From the NCBI RefSeq assembly GCF_900115555.1, contig NZ_FOWX01000014.1, forward strand, positions 62,001-126,000: DNA of 64,000 nucleotides. Direction: 5' to 3'. The notes below the pieces were generated by a model. It worked only from the letters and a program-made list of their open reading frames with translations. It did no database searches and was not told the origin of the DNA. Each line of letters opens with the position of its first letter. Position 1 is the first letter of the stretch. Below are positions 54,637 to 64,000 of the stretch, piece by piece. The position numbers and the translations under genes are program-made. The DNA comes from Pseudomonas borbori (GTDB lineage Bacteria > Pseudomonadota > Gammaproteobacteria > Pseudomonadales > Pseudomonadaceae).

Positions 54637-56200
54637 TGCCAGCGTGGCGATCCGTCCGCGCAGCCCCTGGGAAGCCCTGGACCTCGGCGTACTGCTGGCG
54701 CGCCGGCATGCCGGCCTGCTGCTGGCCAGTTGGGCCCTGGTCACGGTGCCGCTGTTCGCCCTGCTCTGCCTGTTGCTGTGGGACTACCCGGGCTGGGCGA
54801 TATTTACCTTCTGGTGGTTGAAACCGGCCTACGAGCGCCTGCCGCTGCATATCCTCGCCCGCGCCCTGTTCGGCGACACGCCCAGCCTCGGGCAAGCACT
54901 CAAGGCCCTGCCCGGCCTGCTCGGGCCGCAACTGCTGGCCAGCCTGAGCTGGCGCCGCTTTAGTCCGACGCGCAGCTTCGACCTGCCGGTGTTGCAGCTG
55001 GAAGGCCTGTCCGGCCAGGCGCGCCGCCAGCGCCTGGTGGTGCTGAGTCAACGCGATGCAGGCGCCGCGACCTGGTTGACGGTGGTTGGCGTGCACCTGG
55101 AGATGGCCCTGTGGCTCGGTCTGGCCAGCCTGTTCTATCTGTTGCTGCCGGCGCAGATCGCGCTGGACTGGAGCTGGCAGAACCTGGTCAATGCGGCAGC
55201 CGGCGAGTGGCTGTGGCTGGAACACCTGTTCAACCTGCTATACGTGCTGGCACTGATCCTCTGGGAGCCGTTCTACGTCGCCTGCGGCTTCACCCTCTAC
55301 CTGAATCGACGCACCGCCCTGGAGGGCTGGGATATCGAACTGGTGTTCCGCCAGCTGCGCCAGCGCCTGACCGGCGTGGCCTACGCCCTGCTGCTCGGTT
55401 GCGGCCTGTTGCTGCTGCAGACCCCGACAGCGACCATGGCCGCCGAGAGCGGCAGTAGCCCGCTGCAGGTGGCAGACCCCATGGGTCCCGAGGCCGCGCG
55501 CCTGCTCAAGCAACCGCTGAGCAGCCAGGCGGCCCAGGATAGCATCGGGCAACTACTGGAGCAGCCGCCCTTCGAACACCGCGAAACCGTCACCCGCTGG
55601 CGCTTCGGCGAGCAGCAGGTCGAAGAGCCGAGCGAAGAGCAACTCGCCGGCCTGCTGGAACTGCTGGAGAAGCTCTTCAAGCTGGCCGAATTCTGGAACA
55701 GCATCGACGCCGTCGCGCTGTTTTTCGAGGCCCTGCTCTGGGCCGCCCTGCTTGGCCTAGCGGCACTGCTGATCTGGCGCTACCGGCAATGGCTCGGCGC
55801 CTTCGTTGGGCGCCTGGGCCTGGCGCAGCGCGCCGCAGCGCCGCCGACCCGCCAACTGTTCGGCCTGGAAGTGGCGCCCGAAAGCTTGCCCGCGGATGTC
55901 GCCGGCACGGTCGAGCGGCTCTGGGCCGAACAACCGCGCGCAGCCCTCGGCCTGCTCTATCGCGCCTTGCTCAGCCGCCTGCTGGACGATTATCGCCTGC
56001 CCCTGCACGGCGCCCACACCGAGCGCGAGGTGTTGCGCCTGGTCGAGGGCCTGGAACACAGCGAACTGAGCAGCTTCAGCCAGGCCCTGACCCTGCACTG
56101 GCAGAACCTCGCCTACGGCCATCGCCTGCCGCCGGACGAGCTGCGCCAGACGCTGTGCCAAGACTGGCGACGCCTGTTCGACAGCGGGGTACGAACATGA
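54623..56200 (+). CDS. DUF4129-domain membrane protein
   Basis: 525 residues. Early spans at about 30-60 (LLLASWALVTVPLFALLCLLLWD), then at about 155-180, 200-225 and 255-270, a long periplasmic segment (about 275-370) rich in Gln/Glu, one more span near 375-395, and a cytoplasmic DUF4129 domain near 430-515 (TVERLWAEQPRAALGLLYRALLSRLLDDY). DUF4129 domains are often fused to or encoded beside transglutaminase-like, MoxR and DUF58 proteins. The function is unknown. Its TGA overlaps the next ATG. Confidence 0.82.
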   Translation: MRLTDASVAIRPRSPWEALDLGVLLARRHAGLLLASWALVTVPLFALLCLLLWDYPGWAIFTFWWLKPAYERLPLHILARALFGDTPSLGQALKALPGLLGPQLLASLSWRRFSPTRSFDLPVLQLEGLSGQARRQRLVVLSQRDAGAATWLTVVGVHLEMALWLGLASLFYLLLPAQIALDWSWQNLVNAAAGEWLWLEHLFNLLYVLALILWEPFYVACGFTLYLNRRTALEGWDIELVFRQLRQRLTGVAYALLLGCGLLLLQTPTATMAAESGSSPLQVADPMGPEAARLLKQPLSSQAAQDSIGQLLEQPPFEHRETVTRWRFGEQQVEEPSEEQLAGLLELLEKLFKLAEFWNSIDAVALFFEALLWAALLGLAALLIWRYRQWLGAFVGRLGLAQRAAAPPTRQLFGLEVAPESLPADVAGTVERLWAEQPRAALGLLYRALLSRLLDDYRLPLHGAHTEREVLRLVEGLEHSELSSFSQALTLHWQNLAYGHRLPPDELRQTLCQDWRRLFDSGVRT

Positions 56201-57371
56201 GCAGGCGCCGCCAGTGGCTGCTCGGCAGCGCGCTGATGCTTGGCCTGGCCCTGTTCGGCCTCTATCTGCTGAGCCGCATCCAGCCCTACGAAGAAACCCT
56301 CGAGCACGGCCCGGCCCCCGAGGCGCAGGCCAACCCGTACCTGGCCGCCGAGCACTTCCTGCGCCAGCAGGGCCTGCAGGTACAGCGCAGCGCCGACCTG
56401 CGGCTGCTGGCGAGCCTGCCCAGTGCCGGGCAGACCCTGTTGCTGCTCGGCGATCGCCAGCGCATGAGCCCGCGCCAGGTCGAACGCCTGTTGGCCTGGA
56501 CGGCCAAGGGCGGGCACCTGGTGTTCGTCGCCGAACGCCTGTGGGATGAGGACGAGGGCAAAAGCGGCGACCTGCTGCTCGACAGCCTGGGCCTGCAGCA
56601 GTACCAGAGCGACGCCCTCGACCAGTCGGACGACGAGGCCGAGGAACCCGAGGCCGCCGCCAGCGCCTATCCCGAACTGACCCAGCTCTACCTGGAAAAC
56701 GAGGACGCGCCGGCCTACTTCGGTTTCGACACCGCTTTTCACCTCTACGATGCCGACAATCGCGCCCATGTCTGGGCCAACAGTGCGGCGGCGACCCACC
56801 TGGTCCAGCTCTATCACGGCGACGGCCTGGTCAGCGTGCTGAGCGACGCCTGGATCTGGCAGAACGACCGCATCGCCGATTACGACAATGCCTGGCTGCT
56901 CTGGTACCTCGCCCAGGACAGCGCTGTGACCCTGCTCTACCACGCCAAGCGCGACGGCCTGTTCAGCCTGCTGCTGCGCCATTTCCCCCAGGCCCTGCTG
57001 GCCCTGGTCCTGCTGCTCGGCCTCGGCCTGTGGCGCGTCGGCATGCGCCAGGGGCCGCTGCAGGCGCCGGCCAGCCCGAGTCGCCGGCAGTTGCAGGAGC
57101 ACCTGCGCGGCAGTGCCGACTTCCTCCTCAGGCGCAGCGGCCAGCACAGCCTGCTGCAGGGCTTGCAAGAAGATATCCAGCGCCGCGCGCGCCACCGTCA
57201 CCCCGGTTTCGAACGCCTCGGCGTGACCGAACAATGGCAGCTGCTGGCGCGTCTGACCCGCCTGCCCAGCCGCGCCATCAGCCAAGCCATGCGGCCGCTG
57301 CCCAACCAACGCCTGTCCGCCGTCGACTTCACCCGCCAGGTCGCCCACCTGCAAACACTCAGGAATGCCCT

Positions 57372-57375
<4 letters not shown>
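56197..57375 (+). CDS. DUF4350-domain membrane protein
   Basis: 392 residues from ATG 56197, which overlaps the preceding stop; the longer frame to 55789 is a shadow of the DUF4129 gene. A single N-terminal span (LLGSALMLGLALFGLYLL) anchors a periplasmic domain with NPYLAAEHFLRQQGLQVQR and LLLLGDRQRMSPRQVERLL, the DUF4350 region, which resembles a glutamine-amidotransferase-like fold without its cysteine. An acidic insert (DQSDDEAEEPEAAA) is present. A second span lies at about 262-280 (ALLALVLLLGLGLWRVGM), with a cytoplasmic tail. Coupled to moxR by four bases. Confidence 0.82.
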
Positions 57376-58397
<1,022 letters not shown>

Positions 58398-58422
58398 GCC
58401 TGGCGCTCCCGGGGGTTGGCGC

Positions 58423-59754
58423 ATGAAGCCCGCGCGCGCGCTGCTGATCCTGCTCGGCGTCCTGATCGGCCTGGCCATTGCCCTCGGCGTCCTGCAGGCC
58501 CTGGCGGTAAAAGTGCCGCAGAGCCTGCACGCGCTCTGGTGGGGGGCCTTGTTGGTGCTGCTCGGGGCGGCGCTGGTCGATGCCCTGCGCCTGCGCAAAT
58601 TGCCCTCGCCACGCCTCGAACGGCTGTTGCCGGGCAACCTGCCGCTGGGGCGCTGGAGCGAGGTGCGCCTGTGCCTGCATCATGCCTATGCCCAGCCCCT
58701 GACGCTGGCGGTGTTCGACCACGTGGCCGACGGCATGGCCTTCGAGCACCTGCCGCAGCGCATCGACCTGCGTCCGGGCGAGCAGACGCAGCTCAGCTAC
58801 CGCGTGCGGCCGCTGCTGCGCGGGCACTTCAGTTTTACCCGGTGCGAGATCGACCTGCCCAGCCCGCTAGGCCTGTGGCGCGCGCGGCGCTACCTGGCCC
58901 TGCCCGGAGCAACCCGGGTCTACCCGGACTTCGCCCGCCTGTATGGCGCGCAACTGATGGCGGTCGACGACTGGCTCAGTCAGCTCGGCGTGCGCCAGCG
59001 CCCACGCCGCGGTCTGGGCCTGGAGTTTCACCAGCTGCGCGAATTCCGCGACGGCGACAGCCTGCGCCAGATCGACTGGAAGGCCACCGCCCGCAAACGC
59101 ACGCCTATCGCTCGCGAGTACCAGGACGAGCGCGACCAGCAGATCGTCTTCCTGCTCGACTGCGGCCGGCGCATGCGCAGCCAGGACGGCGAACTGGCGC
59201 ACTTCGACCACGCCCTCAACGCCTGCCTGCTGCTCAGCTATGTGGCCCTGCGCCAGGGCGATGCGGTGGGCCTCGCGACCTTTGCCGGGGAGCAGCAGCA
59301 CTTCCTCGCGCCGGTCAAAGGCCAGGCGCAGCTCAATGTGCTGCTCAACGCCGTCTATGACCTGCGCAGCACCCTGCAGCCGGCCGACTTCGCCGCCGCG
59401 GCCGACAGCCTGCTGGTCCGCCAGCGTCGCCGCGCCCTGGTGGTGCTGGTGAGCAACCTGCGCGAAGAAGACGACGAGGAATTATTGCGCGCGGTCAAAC
59501 GCATCGGCCGCCATCACCGCGTACTGGTCGCCAGCCTGCGCGAAGAAGTACTCGACAGCCTGCGCCACACGCCGGTCGAGGATCTTGCCACGGCCATGAG
59601 CTACTGCGGCACGGTCGACTACCTCAACGCCCGCGCCGGCCTGCACGAGCGCCTGGCCGCGCACAAGGTGCCGGTACTCGACGCCCGCCCCAGCGAACTT
59701 GGCCCGCAACTGGTCAGCCGCTACCTGGCCTGGAAGAAGGCCGGGGTGCTGTAA
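58423..59754 (+). CDS. DUF58-domain protein (MoxR partner)
   Basis: 443 residues. Two N-terminal spans (LLILLGVLIGLAIALGVLQAL and LWWGALLVLLGAALVDALRL), then a beta-rich domain and the DUF58 core EFHQLREFRDGDSLRQIDWKATARKR (about 205-230). A vWA-like domain follows (QIVFLLDCGRRMRS), in which the MIDAS-type DxSxS is degenerate (DCGRR), so metal-dependent adhesion is uncertain. Last gene of the operon, 25 bases after moxR. Expected to form an envelope complex with MoxR and the membrane proteins before it. Confidence 0.88.
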   Translation: MKPARALLILLGVLIGLAIALGVLQALAVKVPQSLHALWWGALLVLLGAALVDALRLRKLPSPRLERLLPGNLPLGRWSEVRLCLHHAYAQPLTLAVFDHVADGMAFEHLPQRIDLRPGEQTQLSYRVRPLLRGHFSFTRCEIDLPSPLGLWRARRYLALPGATRVYPDFARLYGAQLMAVDDWLSQLGVRQRPRRGLGLEFHQLREFRDGDSLRQIDWKATARKRTPIAREYQDERDQQIVFLLDCGRRMRSQDGELAHFDHALNACLLLSYVALRQGDAVGLATFAGEQQHFLAPVKGQAQLNVLLNAVYDLRSTLQPADFAAAADSLLVRQRRRALVVLVSNLREEDDEELLRAVKRIGRHHRVLVASLREEVLDSLRHTPVEDLATAMSYCGTVDYLNARAGLHERLAAHKVPVLDARPSELGPQLVSRYLAWKKAGVL

Positions 59755-59761
59755 TCCCGCA

Positions 59762-59940
59762 GGATGGCGCAGGCCGCGTAGGATGGTGTTGAGCGAAGCG
59801 ATACCCATCAGGCGATAGACCTGCTTACGCCCATGATGGGTTACCGCGCAGCGGGTCTTGCGGGTTCATCGCCAGCGGCAACAGGCGCCTAACCTACGCG
59901 GCCCGACCTACGCGGCCCGACCCATCCTACGCTCTTCGGG
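59762..59940. repeat. GTAGGATGG-type palindromic region
   Basis: Between the DUF58 gene and the PA4642-family gene. GTAGGATGGTGTTGAGCGAA at the left and CGACCCATCCTACG at the right are inverted relatives; CATGATGGGTTACCGCG pairs with the CCCATCAGG stretch inside; CCTACGCGGCCCGA is duplicated in tandem near 59898 and 59912. Non-coding, similar to repeats common in pseudomonads. Confidence 0.65.
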
Positions 59941-59951
59941 AGTAACGCGGA

Positions 59952-60239
59952 TCAGCCGCGGGCAGCCTTGATCACCTCGATATAGGGTTCGGCAAAGCGC
60001 TGATCCTCGATCAGGGCGATGAAGTCGCGGCCCTGGGCATCCTTGGCCTCGAGGTCGTAACCGGCCTCGACGAAGAAGCCGACGAAACGCGCGAAATCGT
60101 CGACGCGCAGGCCGCGGTAGGCCTTGATCAGCTTGTGCAGTGACGGCGGCGTGGCGTCAGCCGGCTCCACGGCGAGGAACAGCTTGATCGGCTCGTCACC
60201 GATCTCTTCACCAATCACCTGTTTCTTGTCTTTACGCAT
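59952..60239 (-). CDS. PA4642-family small protein
   Basis: 95 residues: MRKDKKQVIGEEIGDEPIKLFL, a central PPSLHKLIKAYRGLRVDDFARFVGFFVEAGYDLEAKD and a polar end. It matches the small conserved Pseudomonas protein PA4642, and the nearby hpt-upp-uraA set has the same order as PA4645-PA4647, supporting the assignment. Function unknown; the size and sequence hint at a two-helix ankyrin-like motif (GRDFIALIEDQ). Confidence 0.82.
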   Translation of the reverse strand: MRKDKKQVIGEEIGDEPIKLFLAVEPADATPPSLHKLIKAYRGLRVDDFARFVGFFVEAGYDLEAKDAQGRDFIALIEDQRFAEPYIEVIKAARG

Positions 60240-60455
60240 CGTTCACTCCAACTCGGCTGGCCACACGGGGCCGGCAGTGTACCTCTGCCGCAGGCCGCGG
60301 CTCAACGCGCAAGCCGACTGGGGGATGGCGATGGCAAGCCGGGGCGGCCAGCCGGACGTTGTAGCACGCGCCGCGGCGCCGCCAATAGCCGACTTAGGTC
60401 TCCAGCCTGGCCGCGCGCCAGCCCCTATACTCCGCACAGCCATGCCGGAGGCCCC

Positions 60456-62183
60456 ATGTCGCTATCCTTACCGCCGCTGTTCGCCGCCTGGCGCCAGAGC
60501 CTGCGCGCCGGTTATGGCTGGAAGAGCCTGCGCGGCGACCTGAGCGCCGGCGTCACCGTCGGCATCATCGCCATTCCGCTGGCCATGGCCCTGGCGATTG
60601 CCGTGGGCGTGGCGCCGCAGCACGGTCTCTATACGGTACTGATCGGCGCCCCGCTGATCGCCCTGTGCGGCGGCTCGCGCTTCAACGTCTCCGGCCCCAC
60701 TGCGGCCTTCGTGGTGATTCTGCTGCCGATCACCCAGCAATTCGGCCTCGGCGGCCTGCTGCTGTGCACCCTGATGTCCGGGCTGATCCTGATCGCCCTG
60801 GGCCTGCTGCGCGCCGGCCGCCTGATCGAGTTCATCCCCTATCCGGTGACCCTGGGCTTCACCGCGGGCATCGGCATCGTCATCGCCACCCTGCAGCTCA
60901 AGGACCTGTTCGGCCTGCGCCCGGTCGGCCAGCCGAACAACTACGTGGAACAGCTGAGCCTGCTGCTGCAGGCACTGCCCAGCCTGCAGCTCGCCGACAC
61001 CCTGGTCGGCCTGGTCTGCCTGGGCGTGCTGATACTCTGGCCGCGCTGGGTGCCGAAGATCCCCGGGCACCTGGCCGCCCTGGCCATCGGCGCCCTGCTC
61101 GGGCTGTTGCTGGAGCACTTCGGCCTGCCCCTGGCGACCCTCGGCGAGCGCTTCAGCTACAGCTTGGACGGCATCGAGCACCCGGGCATCCCGCCGTTCC
61201 TGCCGAGTTTCGCCTGGCCCTGGCAACTGCCCGGGGCGGACGGCCAGCCGCTGCAGCTGTCCTTCGAGCTGATCCGCCAATTGCTCGCACCGGCCTTCGC
61301 CATCGCCATGCTTGGCGCCATCGAATCGCTGCTCTGCGCCGTGGTCTCCGACGGCATGACCGGCAGCAAGCACGATCCCAATGGCGAGTTGCTCGGCCAG
61401 GGCATCGGCAACCTGGTGGCACCGCTGTTCGGCGGCATCACCGCCACAGCGGCCATCGCCCGCAGCGCCGCCAACGTGCGCGCCGGGGCCTTTTCGCCGC
61501 TGGCGGCGATCATCCATGCCGGCGTGGTGCTGATCGCCATCCTGTTCCTCGCGCCGCTGTTCAGCTACCTGCCGATGGCGGCCATGGCCGCCCTACTGCT
61601 GATGGTCGCCTGGAACATGAGCGAAGCGCGCCACGTGCAGCACAGCCTGCGCATCGCCCCGCGCAGCGATGTGCTGGTGCTGCTGACCTGCCTGCTGCTG
61701 ACGGTCTTGTTCGACATGGTGCTGGCGGTCGGCGTCGGCCTGCTGCTGGCCGCCGGGCTGTTCATCAAGCGCATGAGCGACCTGACCGACACCGCCGCCT
61801 TGCCCAGGCACTTCCACGAGGCCCTGAGCGACCTGCCCGAACATGTCCTGGCCTACGCCATTCGCGGTCCGTTGTTCTTCGGCGCGGCGGAAAAGGCCCT
61901 GAGCGTGCTGCGCCGCTTCAGCCCCGGAGTGAAGGTGGTGATCGTCGAGATCAGTGCCGTGCCATTGCTCGACATGACCGCCCTGGCGGCGCTGGACAAC
62001 GTGCTGCGCGATTACCGCGCGCAAGGCGTGGGCCTGGTGCTCAGCGGGCCCACGCCGCAGGTGCGCCTGCAACTGCGCCGCGCCGGCATCCAGCGGATCG
62101 AGGGCCAACTGGCCTATGTGCGCGACCTCGATCAGGCGCGGGAGAAGGCGCTGCGCTGGCTGCAGCCAGGCGACAGCACTTGA
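60456..62183 (+). CDS. SulP-family anion transporter with STAS domain
   Basis: 575 residues. The SulP membrane domain (about 20-420) contains AGVTVGIIAIPLAMALAIAVGVAPQHGLYT and GGSRFNVSGPTAAFVVIL, both diagnostic, and 12-14 spans. A cytoplasmic STAS domain lies at about 440-550 (GVKVVIVEISAVPLLDMTALAALDNVL). Family members carry sulphate, bicarbonate or dicarboxylates; the choice cannot be made from sequence. Downstream is a repeat cluster, and it appears monocistronic. Confidence 0.92.
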   Translation: MSLSLPPLFAAWRQSLRAGYGWKSLRGDLSAGVTVGIIAIPLAMALAIAVGVAPQHGLYTVLIGAPLIALCGGSRFNVSGPTAAFVVILLPITQQFGLGGLLLCTLMSGLILIALGLLRAGRLIEFIPYPVTLGFTAGIGIVIATLQLKDLFGLRPVGQPNNYVEQLSLLLQALPSLQLADTLVGLVCLGVLILWPRWVPKIPGHLAALAIGALLGLLLEHFGLPLATLGERFSYSLDGIEHPGIPPFLPSFAWPWQLPGADGQPLQLSFELIRQLLAPAFAIAMLGAIESLLCAVVSDGMTGSKHDPNGELLGQGIGNLVAPLFGGITATAAIARSAANVRAGAFSPLAAIIHAGVVLIAILFLAPLFSYLPMAAMAALLLMVAWNMSEARHVQHSLRIAPRSDVLVLLTCLLLTVLFDMVLAVGVGLLLAAGLFIKRMSDLTDTAALPRHFHEALSDLPEHVLAYAIRGPLFFGAAEKALSVLRRFSPGVKVVIVEISAVPLLDMTALAALDNVLRDYRAQGVGLVLSGPTPQVRLQLRRAGIQRIEGQLAYVRDLDQAREKALRWLQPGDST

Positions 62184-62219
62184 TGGACGATGGCAATGCA
62201 CCGGATCGCGCCGGGCCGG

Positions 62220-62241
62220 GTAGGGTGCGCCATGCGCACCA
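62220..62241. repeat. GTAGGGTGCGCC-family repeat, left of a nested cluster
   Basis: A forward unit; a degenerate reverse unit at 62333-62353 pairs with it around the MITE remnant. Confidence 0.78.
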
Positions 62242-62269
62242 ACCTCCCCCGGATTGCATCCGGGCTACC

Positions 62270-62299
62270 CTAGCAGGCCGTTGAAAAACTACCTGCTAG
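62270..62299. repeat. Collapsed copy of the MITE ends
   Basis: CTAGCAGGCCGTTGAAAAAC joined directly to TACCTGCTAG: both ends of the 12693-type element with the middle missing. Confidence 0.65.
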
Positions 62300-62332
62300 G
62301 ACAATGCCGATTCGAGGCATACCAGCAGACTC

Positions 62333-62353
62333 GGTGCGCGCGGCACACCCTAC
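62333..62353. repeat. Degenerate GTAGGGTGCGCC-family repeat
   Basis: Reverse unit with substitutions, ten bases before the hpt stop codon. Confidence 0.65.
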
Positions 62354-62363
62354 CGAGCAGCGC

Positions 62364-62921
62364 TTACAGGCCCTTGACCGCATAGATCCCGGCCGCATTA
62401 CGCCAGTAACCCTTGTAATCCATGCCGTAGCCGAAGATGTAACGGTCGATGCACGGCAGGCCGACGTAATCGGCTTTCAGATCCGGGCGCGCCTTGCGCC
62501 GGTGGTCCTTGTCGATCAGCACCGCGGTATGTACCGCACTGGCGCCGGCATGGCGGCAGAAGTCGACAATCGCGCCCAGGGTGTGCCCTTCGTCGAGGAT
62601 GTCGTCGATGATCAGCACGTCGCGGTCGATGAAGGAAATCTCCGGCTTGGCCTTCCAGAACAGCTCGCCGCCGCTGGTTTCGTTGCGATAACGGGTGGCG
62701 TGCAGGTAGGACAGCTCCAGCGGGAAGTCGAGCTTGGGCAGCAACTTGCCGGAGAAGATCAGGCCGCCGTTCATCACGCAGAACACCACCGGGTTGCGCT
62801 CGGCCAACTCGCCGTTGATCGTCGCGGCGACCCGGTCGATGGCCGCTTCCACTTCGGCTTCCGTGTACAGGCAGTCGGCTTCCAGCATGACTTGGCGGAT
62901 ATGGGCGAGATCGACGGGCAT
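62364..62921 (-). CDS. hpt: Hypoxanthine-guanine phosphoribosyltransferase
   Basis: 185 residues. The start at 62921 has GAGGAAAG upstream; the longer frame to 63257 was rejected. The PRPP loop is VLIIDDILDEGHTLG (Asp-Asp), with purine-binding residues in KADYVGLPCIDRYIFGYGMDY and the flexible loop LHATRYRNETSGG. It salvages hypoxanthine and guanine to IMP and GMP. Same strand context as PA4645 in P. aeruginosa. A 24-bp tandem duplication lies in its 5' region. Confidence 0.93.
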   Translation of the reverse strand: MPVDLAHIRQVMLEADCLYTEAEVEAAIDRVAATINGELAERNPVVFCVMNGGLIFSGKLLPKLDFPLELSYLHATRYRNETSGGELFWKAKPEISFIDRDVLIIDDILDEGHTLGAIVDFCRHAGASAVHTAVLIDKDHRRKARPDLKADYVGLPCIDRYIFGYGMDYKGYWRNAAGIYAVKGL

Positions 62922-62965
62922 GGTCTTTCCTCTATGGATGAACGAACGCTGAAAAGCACGGGAAT

Positions 62966-63013
62966 TTGATCGAAGCATCAAAATAGAAGTTGATCGATGC
63001 GTCAAAATAAAAG
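62966..63013. repeat. Tandem duplication of 24 bp upstream of hpt
   Basis: Two copies (62966-62989 and 62990-63013), TTGATCGAAGCATCAAAATA and variant, differing at four positions. Located 45-92 bases upstream of the hpt start, in the divergent hpt/upp control region. Confidence 0.8.
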
Positions 63014-63183
63014 TCGGCAAAGGTACCCATCTGTCCCCGGCGGGGCAAGCCCTCGCGGACAAACCGCCGGAAATGCGCGCAATCGGCGACAATTCCTGCA
63101 AACCGCCTGCGTTTGCGCGCCAGCAACGCAACGCCAATGCTAATCTAGCGCAATTTTTTTTGCCCGCCGCCGGAGAACCCGCC

Positions 63184-63822
63184 ATGCCCGTCCTCGAGAT
63201 CCGCCACCCGCTGATTCGCCACAAACTCGGCCTGATGCGTCGCGCCGATATCAGCACGAAGAACTTCCGCGAGCTGGCCCAGGAAGTCGGTGCCCTGCTG
63301 ACCTACGAAGCGACCAAGGATCTGCCCCTGGAGAACTGCGAGATCCAGGGTTGGGCCGGCACCGTGCAGGTGGAAAAAATCTCCGGCAAGAAGATCACCG
63401 TGGTGCCGATCCTGCGCGCCGGCATCGGCATGCTCGATGGCGTGCTCAGCCTGATTCCCGGGGCCAAGGTCAGCGCCGTGGGCGTGGCGCGCAACGAGCA
63501 GACCCTGCAGGCGCACACCTACCTGGAAAAACTGGTGCCGGAGATCGACGAGCGCCTGGCCATGATCATCGACCCGATGCTCGCCACCGGCGGCTCCATG
63601 GTCGCCACCATCGACCTGCTGAAGAAGGCCGGCTGCAAGGAAATCCGCGCCATGGTGCTGGTCGCCGCGCCCGAGGGCATCAAGGCGGTGGCCGATGCCC
63701 ACCCCGAGGTGATGATCTTCACCGCCTCGATCGACCAGCGCCTCAACGAGCACGGCTACATCATTCCCGGCCTGGGCGATGCCGGCGACAAGATCTTCGG
63801 TACCAAGCAGAAGGACGCCTGA
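63184..63822 (+). CDS. upp: Uracil phosphoribosyltransferase
   Basis: 212 residues. It starts [19 protein letters not shown], typical of Upp. The PRPP motif is [13 protein letters not shown], with [10 protein letters not shown] and the uracil-binding end [18 protein letters not shown]. It makes UMP from uracil and PRPP. CCGGAG precedes the ATG at 63184. uraA begins three bases after its stop, forming a uracil uptake and salvage operon. Confidence 0.96.
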   Translation: MPVLEIRHPLIRHKLGLMRRADISTKNFRELAQEVGALLTYEATKDLPLENCEIQGWAGTVQVEKISGKKITVVPILRAGIGMLDGVLSLIPGAKVSAVGVARNEQTLQAHTYLEKLVPEIDERLAMIIDPMLATGGSMVATIDLLKKAGCKEIRAMVLVAAPEGIKAVADAHPEVMIFTASIDQRLNEHGYIIPGLGDAGDKIFGTKQKDA

Positions 63823-63824
63823 GT

Positions 63825-64000
63825 ATGCAGGAGCACATGCAGGACGCCACCTGGCGCCAGGCCCTCGCCGGTTCGCAGATGCTCTTCGTGGCCTTCGGCG
63901 CCCTGGTGCTGATGCCGCTGATCACCGGCATGGATCCCAACGTGGCGCTGTTCACCGCAGGGCTCGGCACCCTGATCTTCCAGTTGGTGACCAAGAACCA
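63825..64000 (+). CDS. uraA: Uracil permease (N-terminal part)
   Basis: Starts at ATG 63825, three bases after the upp stop codon's first base run, and continues past the window end; 58 full codons are visible. MQEHMQDATWRQALAGSQM leads into the first spans FVAFGALVLMPLITGMDPN and ALFTAGLGTLIFQLV, matching the NCS2 family. It imports uracil with protons for Upp. Assignment rests on this fragment plus the upp context. Confidence 0.88.
   Translation, partial: MQEHMQDATWRQALAGSQMLFVAFGALVLMPLITGMDPNVALFTAGLGTLIFQLVTKN

Overview
The window is chromosomal DNA from a high-GC gammaproteobacterium, almost certainly a Pseudomonas. The evidence is an mvaT-type H-NS-like gene, a MexEF-OprN efflux operon, an OprD-family porin, the hpt-upp-uraA / PA4642-type neighbourhood and Pseudomonas-style intergenic palindromes. 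No rRNA, tRNA, CRISPR array, intact insertion sequence or prophage was seen. Both ends cut genes: gcvT on the left and uraA on the right.

Layout: 0-6.4 kb holds the gcvT end and a leftward mexE-mexF-oprN operon. 6.4-12.5 kb holds a secreted protein of unknown function, an M14 cytosolic-type carboxypeptidase, a Sel1 lipoprotein, and a leftward ECF sigma / YCII (DGPF) / NTF2-like module. 12.5-34.2 kb is an aldarate (glucarate, galactarate, talarate) catabolic island. It contains an OprD porin, a Tat-exported SMP-30 lactonase, a chemoreceptor, and a leftward seven-gene operon: kdgD, ketoglutarate semialdehyde dehydrogenase, gudD, MFS transporter, garD, FAD oxidase, 2-hydroxyacid dehydrogenase. 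It also contains a rightward gudD-paralogue/TctCBA operon and a talarate/galactarate dehydratase. All four dehydratases should feed 5-keto-4-deoxyglucarate into KdgD and then 2-oxoglutarate.

34.5-41.2 kb is a second catabolic island: an aminotransferase and three tandem RraA/HMG-aldolase-family genes translationally coupled in one leftward operon, then a divergent LysR regulator, an alpha/beta hydrolase and an AGCS sodium:amino-acid symporter. I infer a route for a 4-hydroxy-4-substituted glutamate-like amino acid. 41.4-43.6 kb holds a LacI-family and a FadR-type GntR regulator. A 20-bp operator resembling GTTGTACGAYAACGTATGAC recurs upstream of gntR and at four places in the aldarate island, so the GntR protein probably controls that regulon.

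44-52.5 kb is housekeeping: HerA-like ATPase, amino-acid chemoreceptor, CBS protein, purU, mvaT, sbcB. 52.9-59.8 kb is a six-gene coupled operon, RDD - SpoIIM - DUF4129 - DUF4350 - MoxR - DUF58, an uncharacterised envelope-linked MoxR system. 60-64 kb holds a PA4642-family gene, a SulP transporter, hpt, upp and the start of uraA. Several families of small palindromic or MITE-like repeats are scattered between genes, some inside operons or immediately upstream of operon starts.
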